From Owenia fusiformis (lineage: Eukaryota; Annelida; Polychaeta; Sabellida; Oweniidae): DNA of 60,000 nucleotides. The position numbers and the translations under genes were made by a program. Shown here in pieces: positions 1 through 15,422 of the stretch. The notes under the pieces were generated by a model. That model was not told the DNA's origin and searched no databases. It saw only the letters and a list, made by a program, of their open reading frames with translations. Numbering within the stretch: position 1 is the stretch's first letter; each line of letters starts with the position of its first letter. Location of the stretch: the NCBI GenBank assembly GCA_903813345.2, contig CAIIXF020000001.1, positions 53,587,885-53,647,884 of the forward strand. The letters run 5' to 3'.

Positions 1-1237
1 ATCACTAAGAATTATCCAGGCACCAACAACCTTTTACTTAAACCATAAATTGTCAAGATAATTTGAGTAATATACATGAACTCAAGATGACTATTACATA
101 ACATTTCAAAACATGTTTATTAACTGTAAAGTAGATTTTGCTATGAAGTTCAGTGTTCCTTATTTACGTCTTTCAATAATTCAATGGGTTGAAAAATTAT
201 CTTATAGAAAGGTGTATTATCATCTGAACTAGATCATTTTCAAAAATGGCGGATCCAAAATTTTCTAATAACGCTTCGAATAATAAATATGTTAATTTCT
301 GGCGTGTTATTACCAATATCATAGCTTGTTATTTCACATCAAGATAAAGGAAGATCTAAGATCGATTAAAACAACACAACAATGTGTAATATTCAAAAAC
401 TAACTGGAGAGAATTTGCGCAAACGAAGGTGGTACGCAAGAGACGTAATATGTCTGTCATCGCTAAAGCTCTGAGGGTTTCCCTCCACTTCTGCTTGATG
501 GTGGGAAAGAAAAAAAGAATCCACTAAAGAAATGCTGTTAAAGGAGTTTGATGAACTGTTCAAACAAATTGATTTTGAGTAAATAAAATTTAAGAGCCTA
601 CACATCATCTTACATGTTATCCTGTCTGTTTGAAACATAGACTGATATGTTTCATGGGTTATGCTACCCCAGGAATAACATTTGTTATCGCATTATGTAA
701 AATCTTCTCTGTTTAGAGGCAATTGGTACTTGTACCTGTACCTGCTGACCTCCTTTCTGAACTTAAACAATATCTTGTTTGAAGCCTTCTTGTTCATGTC
801 TACTGTGTAGTGTGTACCTACATGTATAGTTAATTCTTCACATATCTTTATTAATAGAAGGAATTGTGGCTGTTATTTTGAATGAGATGATTTTTATAAC
901 AAAAAAATGTTTAGAAAGTATATTGGTGCATATGCTTGACTGGATGTTATGATCTCATGCAGTTAAAATAGCATTCATGTATTCAAATGAATCTCTCGAA
1001 AAATTATGCTGTATTCATTAGGATTTTTACTTAGTATAGTATAGGCATCACATGGTTCCTTGATGCTGCTTCACCAGTATAATTGCTAGAAATCACCTTC
1101 GATTAAATTAATTGATATTTTTTTTCAAGAGAACTTACTATTAGTTTTTTTAGAGCATTTCTTTCGTACTAAATTGGCAGTGAAACTCAAATGAAATTTA
1201 GGTAGATTATACTATCTTAACTTGTTTTATCCAGATC
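1..1237. other. non-coding, nothing recognised
   Basis: AT-rich sequence without a convincing coding exon, RNA gene or repeat that I can match elsewhere in the window. Because the first recognisable exon downstream (6368) is an internal exon of a G-beta gene starting at about residue 166, this stretch is probably 5' intron of that gene or lies just beside it. That is inference; no upstream G-beta exon was found in 1-6367. Confidence 0.5.
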
Positions 1238-1733
1238 CTTAAAGCAGATATGAAATGGTATTTTTAACCTAAAGAAATCAGTATAATTTTTTGATGAATG
1301 TATTTGGACATGTTTTCTCATCAGTAGTGCGAAAACTATTTCACTCTAACAATCGTTATAGCTGCTTAATAAGCAATATTCGAATTGATTTTGACGTTAT
1401 TGGCCCCCACGTGATCTCTCAGTGGTCCCCACGTGGCCCACAACGTCATAATGCCAAACTGTTTTGTTTTGGTTTATACTACAATCCTTGGTTTGTGATT
1501 ACTAAGGTACCAATAAACCAAAGCTATATTTTGTATATGACGTTACTTATCACGTGGGGGCCAATTTGATTGATCAGTTAGTTTTATTTCGTTATTTATG
1601 ACCGTTAGCAGTTATCTAACATTTATTTTATAATGGCTATCGCAAGAACTCTGCGTTGGGCTTACAATGGAGAAAACCGCATTTTTGTAGCTGCAAGTGG
1701 AGAAAAGCTATTTCAGTTGTCCTTTAAATGACA
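1238..1733 (+). repeat. dispersed repeat R1, copy 1, with internal inverted repeat and short ORF
   Basis: About 500 bp that reappears at 24025-24541 on the same strand. Both copies start with TTAAAGCAGAT and run parallel until about the CCTTTAA motif. Inside are two 17-bp arms in inverted orientation, perfect in this copy (1399-1415 ATTGGCCCCCACGTGAT and 1549-1565), each containing a CACGTG box. A 32-codon ORF, 1633-1731, begins MAIARTLRWAYN and is shared with the second copy. No transposase or reverse transcriptase is visible and no target-site duplication could be fixed, so the class is unknown. It may be the 5' part of a DNA transposon or a non-autonomous element. Confidence 0.7.
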
Positions 1734-2109
1734 CAGTTGATTATATTGGCTCCCTTTTGTCTGAAACAAAGGACAAAGCTTCTTTCAGAAGTACTTACAT
1801 TTATTGATGAATAAGCTCTGGATCAGGTTATTCAGGTATCATGGCTCAATACTTCTACAAACCTTCATAATGGTTCCATGTCTGAATTATTTAAGGAATA
1901 TTGACTAATAGATTTGCATGATCATATACTATTTTCATAGTTTCATGCTCTTTGTTTAGCTGAAGCCTAATAGTATTATGCAATTGTTTTATATTTGGCA
2001 AAACCATGTTGATAGTTTAATCCTTTCAACTTTAGAATCGTCATAGCATCCAAGCCCATGTTTTGTATTTTGTATAATTGTGCCTCATGTAATAAATATG
2101 AAGACTTGT
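1734..2109. other. non-coding, nothing recognised
   Basis: AT-rich filler between repeat R1 and the piggyBac-type MITE. No coding exon or repeat was identified. Confidence 0.5.
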
Positions 2110-2113
2110 TTAA

Positions 2114-2808
2114 CCTTTAGCGTGCTGCCGGCGGACGCGTCCGCCGAGACTAAAATGTCTCTCACAACTGCCGGCGGACCCGTACGCCCGATTTCAAACT
2201 TTTAAAAACTTTACTTTTTCGCGCCATTCGTATTGTCCAATTAGATTGCCCGATTTATTCAGTGCCTAACATGACTTCCTGTTGACCTAGAAATGGCGAT
2301 ATTTCGAAAAATAATTCTCAATTCAACAATTTAAACAGTGTTTTAGTCGTTTTTAGTGAACGAATCGTACAAAATGGTGGACAAATACGATCACAACGAA
2401 AATGTGGAGGAAATGGATTACGATTTCGAGCTCTTTAGGCTCTTGGAAGCCGATAACGGTCATCGAAAATAGAAACTAGAATATTTTCTGAATTGAAAAA
2501 TTGAACATTCGATCGCTGCAAATTCAGATTTGGATTCTGACCAGACGAAGAGGCGGAGCGGCGGATTCCGGAGGAGTATTCATGGTATATTTATGCCCAG
2601 TCGTGTTAATGTACGAAAAAAATCATGAGAACATTTTTTTTCATGAGCCAGGCCACTGTATCTTCCCTTTGTGAAAATTTTATCCAGATTCATTCAGTAG
2701 TTATTGAGATATTAATTATTTAGTCCAGGCATATCATTTTTTGCACTCTTTGAAAAATAAGCCAGTTGCGTGGGATATATTTGCTGAAATAAGGCAGCAT
2801 GGTAAAGG
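2114..2808. mobile_element. piggyBac-type MITE with TTAA target duplication
   Basis: A 695-bp element bounded by TTAA at 2110-2113 and 2809-2812. The left terminus is CCTTTAGCGTGCTGCC (2114-2129); the right terminus (2793-2808) is its inverse with two mismatches in 16. TTAA duplication and a CC(C/T)-starting TIR are the hallmarks of the piggyBac superfamily. Just inside the left end lies a GC-rich palindrome (CGGCGGACGCGTCCGCCG) that contrasts with the AT-rich surroundings. A short acidic ORF from the ATG at about 2374 (MVDKYDHNENVEEMDYDFE...) stops at about 2472 and could be the remnant of a transposase N-terminus, which is often acidic in this family. No DDD catalytic core is present, so the element is non-autonomous. 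Confidence 0.8.
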
Positions 2809-2812
2809 TTAA

Positions 2813-3678
2813 AGTTCAGTACCAACACATGGGGCTCACCATTATTTGAAAGTTATTAAGAAATTCACAAAAAGATCTGTCGCCAAGACAGCTATTTTGG
2901 TATTCTTAAGATTTGAGTATAAGTTTCTTTTTCCTGTTGAAGTGAGACAAAATAATTGAAAATATGTGAGATGGTTACAAATTATAATGTGTAGCTGCAT
3001 TGCTGCCCCTTATTTCAAATAGCCTGGCTTTTGGTATCCTGCATACCACAATATACCATCCAAAAAACACTCTTGTTTCATTAATTTTGGGTATTTAGCT
3101 ACATTTAATAAGTACATAATGCAGAATGTAGATTGTAGAAACATTCCTTAGTTGGTTATCTAGTGTGATAAGATGTTAGCCTACATTTACACCTGGTCTC
3201 AGGATCTTGAAGCTACAGTCTGGGTGTTGATATAGAGTGATGCTGCAATATTACAGGATTAATATAGCTATGAATGCATTCTAGAGAGTCAGCTAGTTGT
3301 TAATGAGTCACTAGGGTTTATACTGAAGCAAAAAATCAATAGGTTTCTGTGTTGCAAAGCATGTATCCCAATGATGCTGGTTAACCAATACTAATAACAT
3401 CCACCATTTTGTAGCATGATAATGATACAATTATTTCATCAAAATTACATACACCCAGTTACATTTAATCTGTGGGCTATAGTACAGTAGTAAGGCATAC
3501 CAATATACCAGTGACCTATATTTTTCTGATATGGCCTTTATATCATAGATCTTGAATATAGTTGGTCTATATATCTGAATTGTACAAATAAACAAGTATA
3601 TACATATGTTAAGTTTACAATGGTAGTGTATTTGTGATTGAAGATGCCCATAACAATGTAGTCGGATATTAAAAATTA
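2813..3678. other. non-coding, nothing recognised
   Basis: No supported gene, RNA or repeat. AT-rich, probably intronic to the G-beta gene. Confidence 0.45.
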
Positions 3679-3798
3679 ACAGTCCAATCCTCGAAAGACA
3701 CAATCACCATGCTTTTATAACAATCCAATCCTAGAAAGACACAATCACCATGGTTTTATAACAATCCAATCCTAGAAAGACACAATCACCATAATTTT
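3679..3798. repeat. 41-bp tandem repeat, three copies
   Basis: Three head-to-tail copies of a 41-bp unit containing AATCCTAGAAAGACACAATC start at 3679, 3720 and 3761. Copies differ at only a few positions. Minisatellite in non-coding DNA. Confidence 0.9.
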
Positions 3799-3800
3799 AA

Positions 3801-4224
3801 AGATAATCAATGGTTTGTGTATATGGTCTATGGGCTCAAGGTTTCCTTTTTAACAAAATTGCACAAAATGTAGATTGCATCAATCTTTAATCGGGGCATT
3901 TCAGACCATCTTGATTAGAAAGATAAAAAGTAGAAATATCACTTCATAGATATGTATTGAAGGTTAAATGTGGTCAGAGTAATGTATTGTTCAGGTTTTC
4001 AGAGATAAACAGTTCTTATTGATGTTTTGCAAAAATAGAAGGAAAATAACTGGGGGTATTATAAGCAGGTCTATATTGATTGTTAAGCCTGGAGTTTGTT
4101 GAAAGCTATGCACTTATTGTCTCCATAGAAATGGCTGAAATGCAATCTTGTATACATTCTCTTTTGTCCGATTGTAATATTATGAGCCTTGACATGATTC
4201 TATTTATAGTTCATTGAACCTGCT
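3801..4224. other. non-coding, nothing recognised
   Basis: AT-rich, without coding potential or identifiable repeats. Confidence 0.45.
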
Positions 4225-4400
4225 TTTTGTTGGTTCACACAGTGAGCCTATGGGATCGACCAGGCATCCATCTGTCCGTTCGTCCGTCCGTCCGTCCGTC
4301 CATTGGTCAGTCCGTCCATCCATCAAATTGCTGATTTTGACGTCAAAAAGTAGACACTTTGTTGAAGTAGAACTTTCAAATAACTTGTAGTAGTTGCTGT
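4225..4400. repeat. (GTCC)n microsatellite embedded in a repeat fragment
   Basis: A TCCG/TCCA tetranucleotide tract at about 4270-4325 sits between non-simple flanks. This resembles the tetranucleotide tract found near the 3' end of the HINE-like elements at 17.8-18.9 kb and 26.1-27.5 kb (there as GGAC). It is probably a relic of a similar element, but the flanks are not close enough to assign it to that family. Confidence 0.5.
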
Positions 4401-8076
<3,676 letters not shown>

Positions 8077-9815
8077 TCGCTCTAACAGACTGCTTAAATA
8101 TTGATTCTCTAGAAACTGTTAGGCTAATATATTCCACGGGTGAAGTGCAAAAGTAACAAATGATGAAGTATTTATAAACTGAAGGACAGACGGCATAGAG
8201 GTGCAGCTTTGTTACTGGAAGATTTGCACCTCCCGTGGCTAGTGTCCGTGAAGGAACAGGACGTGACAATGTTTCACTCCGTACCATCACTCAATGGAGC
8301 AACTAAAGACTGAGGCTTCACTCACACATGTGCTCTTCATTTCATTCAGATTTCGCAACCAAAGTAGATGGAATATTACTATCAGTACGACACTAGTCAG
8401 TAGACATCTTCTAACGTTTCTATATTATATATATTCTACAGCAGCTGTAGGCTGGGGAGGGATCACACTTTTTATTTGGGGTGGGCTTCAAAGTCTAGCA
8501 CACACGGTGCGATCATCACTGGGTAGGTGTTATTGTATTATTGAGTTGTTGTACTCTACGTGGTATATGAATGGCCTACTGGATGGATAGCAACTTCGCT
8601 CTGCTAGAGCACTTCGTAGTGCTTCATCTGGCATACTACTGGGCCAGGAGCATATTTTAATGTGCAGAATTTTAACTTATCGTGCAGGATAAACATTTGG
8701 AGAAAATCTTCAAAATTGTGAAATAATGTGAGAAAATTAATAAACAGTGGCATAATGAATCATGTAGATTAGCTATATATCCGAGCAGGCATCTCTTCAG
8801 TGTTTCCCTAGGGCACGGTTTTATATTCTAGTGGTAGACACAGTTTACAGCCATTGTTCAACATTTTATTTATTTCAGAAAAACGCCTATATATGTAATT
8901 TGATATATTGATATTTCATACTTGTACACTTATTTTTACTAGTATTCTGTGTATAGTAGTGCTATGTGGATGGTTTGTGTATAGCGTGGCCTGCACGGTA
9001 TGTAGGACCAGGAGTAGGGGTGGATGATATTCAGGCCATGTGATCACACATTGGCCCCCTGGTCTTCTTACTTTGCCTGCCACTGCAAACAATCACATAA
9101 GAATATATTTTCATTGTGAAAATAATATGGAAAGTGTTCTTGTATTGATATACACAGTATGTTCTGAAGTCTTGGTAATGGTCTGCAGTACAGTCTTGTG
9201 AAGCGTTAGTTTCAACAGACTAGGCTGCAGACTATCCATGACATTCATAATTCTACAAATATGGGCTATTGTATAAACAGTAGCTAGATTTCATAAAACT
9301 GTTATTTATCCTGTAGATTACAGACTTTGTTCTGTGGTGGGAGATGGCCTGTATAGTGGGGTGTGTAGTGTTGTGGGGGGGATAAAGGTTGTACAGGGTG
9401 GGTGGGAGTGATCGGGGGTCCCCCACACCCCCGGTTCACTCCGTGTTACCCAGCTCAAAGCAAAGCTCTGACTCCTACCAACACTACACATCACCCACAG
9501 GCAAAATGTCCCGCAATTGTGTATTATAGTGGAGCATTTCGTGTGAATATCATGTTTGTAGTTATTATAACATTTGTACAGTTCAGTGGCTACACACATG
9601 CTTCAAGCCAGTTCAGCTGTAGCTGCTATATCCAATGAAATTGTATCTATACAGACAGTTTGCATGTCGTTGTTGTAGTGAGTAGGCGATAGCTGACACC
9701 ACAAAATATTCTTGATTTTGGTCATTCCGAGCTAATTTCAATAGCCAATAATTTTATTAAATAGGCCTATTTCATGTGTGTGAAGTAACTACATGTAATT
9801 TAATGTGTCAATAAA
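8077..9815 (+). other. probable 3'UTR of the G-beta gene with AATAAA at 9810-9815
   Basis: Follows the G-beta stop without another recognisable gene. An AATAAA hexamer at 9810-9815, followed by a TTTGTCTTC-type U-rich stretch, is a plausible polyadenylation signal, which would make a 3'UTR of about 1.7 kb. Small ORFs here (for example 8294-8590 and the G-rich patch at 9340-9430) look like chance. The exact 3' end is not determinable from sequence. Confidence 0.5.
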
Positions 9816-12800
9816 GGTATTTGTCTTCAGTGACAAATCTCATGTTATGTTGGTTTTATTTAAGATTCTTTCAAAGCACTAGATTAGATATAGGATATGA
9901 TCAAAGACACCATCTTGTCCATTGGTACATGGAAACAAGTAGACGTTTGTGTAGTCATAACATTAGTTTGTATTATAGGTAAACATCTATCATCGATACG
10001 ATACGATACAAGACTACCATTAGCTAATGGCGTCAAAAGAATTTGAATATTGAGGATGAATAAATGTGAATCATTTAACATACCAGGTCTGTACATCATG
10101 GGGTTGAACATAATATGGAATATGCAAATAAAAAATATGGATTATGAAATATTAATACCCATTATCATCAAAGCCCTTTCCCATGGACAAAGGAAAGTTC
10201 CATGAATATGTGACTAATTCCAATGACGTGGTCAACATTGTCTCGTATCCCCATGTGAATACGTTTCTTGTATACCAGCTCACGTGATCAATTCTCCATA
10301 CATACTCTTATGGTCGACTGGGATTTGGAATATATTGACTGATTGATTGAACTAAAGGTTGTAAATGGAAGCACTGCAAGTTATCATATGATGGCCTGTA
10401 ATTTCTGTTTAATCTACCTCTGCTTGTGCTGTTCCTATTAGACTCACCGTTTGTCAATTCCCTTTAATGTCTTCTTCAAGTGGTGACATTATTATAGCCA
10501 CCATTTTGTGACTGGTATTCAGCATCAGGATATGCCAATTGTTATACTTTGCCAGGTAACACAATTGTAACATATAAAAAGGCTTTGACAAAAAACACAA
10601 AAATGGACGAGTTGTCTACTGTTTCAACATGAACAGATTATATGAGATATCACCATCACCCTTGTGTTGATAATGGAACCATTAATACATCAGCTTCTCT
10701 GCTTTTGTAGCCAGCATCTTACACAAGCTATAGCCAATAAACTAATATTACCTAACACGTTTAATACAACCATGCACAAATGCTCTGGGGTGGATTGCAT
10801 GACTACTCAGCTTAGCATATTTCTTGAGCTTGATCATAGTTACAGAGTATGTATCATTATAATTCTCTAGAATTCTCCATGTTAAGGTATTCTAGAGTAT
10901 TCAATTGTTATATTTAGCATTCAGGGTTGTTTATTTAGGAGAGGTAGGAAATAAAATGAAGATCAATGGAACCTGATAAATGATCATTGATGCTAATGGC
11001 AACTAAATAAATTAGATGGAAACTTGGCAATGTGCCAGGCTTGTGCATAGGCCTACTTGTAGAAAATCTATATAGCCATTCCACTTTGTAGAGAACCCTT
11101 GCAGATTTCAGAATAACCATCAAGGGGTAATTTCTGTTATTAGAAATATACCTTGATGTCTTGTTTGTGGATTTTATGTTTTGAGTGAAGGTACCCTCAT
11201 TTGAATCTTCTCATTTTCATTTCATATTCTTGCGCTGGATATCTTCAATAACAATATAATATGGTAGTTAGGGGATGATTAAATTCTGCAAGGGTTTGCT
11301 GATATGAGAGCTGTATAGAGTCAGAGCCAATATGACACAGTACACACACAGACAATATATCGGCATCAGGCAGAGTGCAGCAGCTTTCATACATAATTAC
11401 ATGCCAACACCTAGCATAACTTAACATATCCAATAGAAGGCAGCACATATCACATGGTATCTTAGTAACAGACATAAGATGGCTGCCCACCCACTCACTT
11501 GAAGAAATCAATATCTGCTACACCCTGTGAATAACTCTGCCATCTTTACATACATGAAGGTGAATTTTTCTTATACACATAATCTTAAAGATGCAATATA
11601 CTATGGGTTTCTCTCCCAGACAATCAATACATCATCATTGTGTGAGAGAAAACCCCCATTATTATTGCTCATTTATCTAACATATCTTGAGACTAACTTA
11701 AAGGTATATTATTGCCGATATATTGAAACAATCAACAGAACAACCAACTGTCAGAATTGAACACAATAGCGAGGGGAATCCCTGTGAAGTCACACAAGCA
11801 CCCAAACATGCCTTAAACCAGGCAGCCAATCAGGTTCATAATAAACAAATTCAACAACCAATCAGATAATAGGATATAGTATAGGCCTATTCAAACTTTG
11901 GACTGAATAGACTAGATGCGAATAGAAATAATCTTGATTTACGTCATTAAATATTCAAAATTCAGTCAAAGTGATGTCATATTTGTAATCTACATGTAAA
12001 ACTTTGAAAATTTAATTTTTTTTGAAAATATGACTTCTAGCTTGGGTTGATTCCTCATAGACCCCATGTTACATAATCACAAAAAGTTAAATATCTTTTC
12101 TTGTATTGGACAGATAACATTTTCTTTTACTGGACATATTTTAATTTGCATAACTATTAGATACATAAGGGTTATATAAAAATTGAACCACTAAAACAGA
12201 TGTAATTTAAGTTAAAGGGAACTTTCTACTATACCCGCCATGTTATCTGACCCGAACGAGCCACCTGGTGGCGAAACTGGTAACTACCTACTCGCATCTG
12301 CGTTATTAGTTTCCACGAAATAATTGATCAATCAGTACAATCGCAAAATTCACACTACAAGTGGGGGATTTCTTCTTTGGCAACTAGAGAGGTGAATATG
12401 TGGTAAAGCTCAATATGCAAAAAGGTCCAGAGGGGTCTTGATTGCTATCCTATGGTATAGAGTCTCTTATATAAGAAAGCAGATGCCTGTTCAATTAAGC
12501 TAATCAAATGTAACTTCTCGATTGATTTTCTCATTCCCAAAAATGGAGAGTAACAGTGCATTGTTAGCTGATTATTACCATTTCAGTTATGCTCTATAAA
12601 AAGAATCTCATACAAGAAAGAAGTTGACCTAAATCTTCCCTAAAAGGATTGATTGGAAAATTTGAATTTGTAATTGTTGCACTTTTTTAACCATTTGTAA
12701 TAACTTAACAGATGGTGACATTTTGTCATGTTAATCCCTTTTATTCCTACGCAGATCCTTTCAGCATTTATAAATTATTTTCACATAATCATTGACAAAG

Positions 12801-12864
12801 AAAACACTATAAAACACCATGAAATATTTTTATTAATATATTTATTAATGTGCATACCCTGCGT
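9816..12864. other. intergenic, no gene recognised
   Basis: No coding exons could be assigned. Around 12263-12310 is a short motif cluster (palindromic GCCACCTGGTGGC followed by GAAACT and GCATCTGCGTTATT) of which a related version occurs at about 59858-59896, suggesting an old short repeat. Otherwise nothing is recognised. Confidence 0.5.
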
Positions 12865-12891
12865 GCAGAGTCTAGTTAAACTACACTCTGC
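12865..12891. other. 27-nt near-perfect hairpin
   Basis: GCAGAGT (12865-12871) pairs with ACTCTGC (12885-12891), and the inner TAGTT/AACTA also pairs, leaving one A as centre and one C-C mismatch. It lies about 200 bp upstream of a promoter-like block. It could be a transposon end (compare the hairpins inside the TIRs of the element at 28677-29099) or a structured site. Confidence 0.6.
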
Positions 12892-12984
12892 CTAGTAGAG
12901 ACCATATTACAGTTTAATAGCCCCACCCCCTCGACGGGTACCGGTGACAGTTTGGGTAAAACACTTTTGACCTACGCGCTGACC

Positions 12985-13150
12985 TTCCACCAATCAGCGA
13001 GCTTCAAGAAACATACGCCAAATGCGTTCTAATTAAATATTCGCATGTCATTGGTCAATTCCGGGCTCAATGATGACGTCAGAAGGAATGACCATATAAA
13101 GAACGTCGGTCAAATTTGGCCGACGAAAACTGATTGGCGCGGTGAGTTCA
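12985..13150 (+). promoter_or_regulatory. TATA/CRE/CCAAT promoter-like block with splice donor
   Basis: A compact set of pol II promoter motifs in the expected order: CCAAT (12990-12994), inverted CCAAT (13030-13034), a perfect CRE TGACGTCA (13074-13081) and TATAAA (13095-13100). About 45 bp past the TATA box is a strong splice donor, GCG|GTGAGT (13142-13147). Together these suggest transcription initiating near 13125 on the + strand with a very short first exon. No downstream exon could be assigned; the next coding gene on + is CDK11, 26 kb away with an opposing gene between. It may drive a non-coding or lineage-specific transcript, or be part of a transposon. Confidence 0.45.
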
Positions 13151-13260
13151 CAGGTTTATTTTAGTTTGAAAGAGTGAAGACGAAGCTCTCTTTTAAGAAG
13201 TGAAGTCAAACGAATGCAAAGGGTATAATGTGCACTGCTTGCGTAGTTATATAGCTTATG

Positions 13261-13428
13261 GAGCTGTCACACGTAGGCCATGTTTGCCACCATGTGAATA
13301 CTTTGGGGCATGGCATGGATACAGCTTTGAAGCAAAATATTCCCCATCACTACAGATACAAAAATTAATTAAAAAAAAATTAATGCCCTAAATTAGCCAC
13401 ACAGAGCCAATATGGCAAATGTGACTAC
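13261..13428. mobile_element. small MITE family AGCTGTCACA, copy 1
   Basis: Begins GAGCTGTCACA and ends with a degenerate inverse (ATGTGACTA). It shares CCACCATGTGAA(T/A)ACTTTGG, GGCATGGCATGGA and the run AATTAATGCCC...AAATTAGCCACAC with a second copy at 56527-56743. Non-autonomous, superfamily unknown. Confidence 0.6.
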
Positions 13429-13714
13429 TACTTATTAATAAGAAAATAAAAATTTCAATTACCTTTATAGTTCAACCCATTTATGTGAAGACCTCTAAAG
13501 GGAACACCTCGAACGGTGATATAGGGCCAATACAATAATCTGTGTATTGTTTATTTGCTATATTTTCTAATGAAAGACTGAAAAATAAATCTTTGCTTGA
13601 AAATATAGCATCTAAATGTGAACACTTTAGTTACAGGTCTAAGGATTCACTTAAACAGGTTTGACTGTACATGTATTAATATTTTTTATGATTCCATAGA
13701 GTAATTCCACTGTA

Positions 13715-14510
13715 CAGTGTGTCCCAAAAAAAGGAAACCAGCAATAGATTGCTTATTTCTCAAATATGAATAATAATAGGAAAATTTCACAGCTACCATC
13801 TGATAGGTTATGATGTCCTCTTTCTTATGATACCAAAGTTGTCTATTTTCCTTCACGGATGACTGAGTTATAAGGGATTTAGGTGACCATGTCAGAAATG
13901 AGTTTGTACCACTTTCAGCCAAGTCAATTTCACCATCATAACAAAGTGATAAGTAACAACAAACATCAGGATATCACTCTTTTACTCATTTATTCCAATT
14001 AAAATTACACATATCATATTTAACACCCCTTTTAAATCCCAATGTCCATTCAAAGTTGTTTTAATCCCAGTGTCTTTCAACATGACCCCCATTCCTTTCA
14101 ATGCAAATGTTTGCCCTTGATCTCATCGCACGTACTACATCCCTGATGATGACACTGGGATTAAAACAACTTTGAATGGACATTGGGATTTAAAAGGGGT
14201 GTTAAAAATGATATGTGTAATTTTAATTGGAATAAATGAGTATAAGAGTGATATCCTGATGTTTGTTGTTACTTATCACTTTGTTATGATGGTGAAATTG
14301 ACTTAGCTGAAAGTGGTACAAACTCATTTCTGACATGGTCACTTAAATCCCTTATAACTCAGTCATCCGTGAAGGAAAATAGACAGCTTTGGTATCATAA
14401 GAAAGAGGACTTCATAATCTATCAGAGGGTAGCTGTGAAATTTTCCTATCATTATTCATATTTGAGAAATAAGCAATCTATTGCTGGTTTCCTTTTTTTG
14501 GGACACCCTG
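13715..14510. mobile_element. foldback mariner-like element with about 360-bp arms, TA target duplication
   Basis: The termini are TA|CAGTGTGTCCCAAAAA (13713 on) and its inverse TTTTTGGGACACCCTG|TA (to 14512), matching the CAGGGTG(T)CCCAAAA ends common in mariner-type elements. The two halves are inverted copies: 13715-14074 and 14149-14510 pair over almost their whole length. The unpaired centre (about 14078-14149), read on the minus strand, gives a stretch with CIERNGGHVER. It resembles the C-terminus of Tc1/mariner transposases, where a (C/I)xxNGGHxEH-like end is common. The element is therefore a deletion/inversion derivative of an autonomous mariner and cannot encode a transposase. Confidence 0.85.
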
Positions 14511-14512
14511 TA

Positions 14513-14992
14513 TAACAAATCAAAATAATTACAATGAACCAAAAATTAATGGAATGGTCAGTTTTACTTTCCACAATGAAAATGAGTATTCGAATGGTCC
14601 AATTTTCCTTATCAAGAATGATATAGACATAGGCTAACACCTTCATACTACCCATGTAACCATAATGCAACCCCACAACAACAGTACATTTACTGTATAG
14701 TCATTACTGTAACAGTGAGACTCAAAGACCTTTATAATGACACAGAGTATTTTGATGAACAGATTCTTTTTCTGCTCTATCAAAACCTACATTGGTTTTT
14801 CGGTCTACCATTTTCCTTAATTTTCTTTAATATCAAGAATATATTTTTTCAAATAAGAATCAAAAGGTTGAATCCCTCAAGATCTATGGACATTTTAATA
14901 TAAATTTTTATAGTAAGATGTGTTTCTATAATGTCTCCACATTATATGATTCCATAATTTACTGCAGTTTCTCTGAAAATTCTACACAAAAA
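14513..14992. other. non-coding, nothing recognised
   Basis: AT-rich sequence between two TIR elements. No gene seen. Confidence 0.45.
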
Positions 14993-14994
14993 TA

Positions 14995-15420
14995 CAGGGT
15001 AACACAACGACCCTAATCACCTTATAATTTCAATATTCAAACAATTATTAGAAAAATATAATTTTAATGCGTCTTATAATTTTAGAATATGGATAAAAAA
15101 GAAAACATGGGTATACTATTATTGCATCTATGACATGGAGATTTACAGAAATTACATTTTCCATCATTCCAACTTGTATGAAAGCAAATCAGAAATTACA
15201 AGAAGGTTGGCAAAGACACAAATACAAATTTCACAATATTGCATAACTTGATGGAAAAAGTGATTTCTGTACATGTAATTCCCTATTTGTAGATGCATTA
15301 TAAGTTCACCACTGTTCACTCCATTGAAAAGTCTATCTAGGAAACAAAATTTAGGAACATTCTACATTAGTTAAATAAGTTATTCCAAAATTATAGGGTT
15401 GCAATTTTTGGATCACTCTG
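14995..15420. mobile_element. possible diverged mariner-like MITE
   Basis: Flanked by TA on both sides. The left end CAGGGTAACACAACGACCC and the right end, as its reverse complement CAGAGTGATCCAAAAATTGC, resemble the mariner-type CAGGGTGNCC(A)n terminus. Both continue with a TATAATTT motif inside. The TIR match is imperfect, so the pairing of the two ends is tentative. Confidence 0.4.
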
Positions 15421-15422
15421 TA

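Noticed and set aside
9385-9440. TACAGGGTGGG resembling a mariner terminus
   Set aside because: No A-run after it and no inverse partner nearby; part of a G/C-rich patch in the G-beta 3'UTR.
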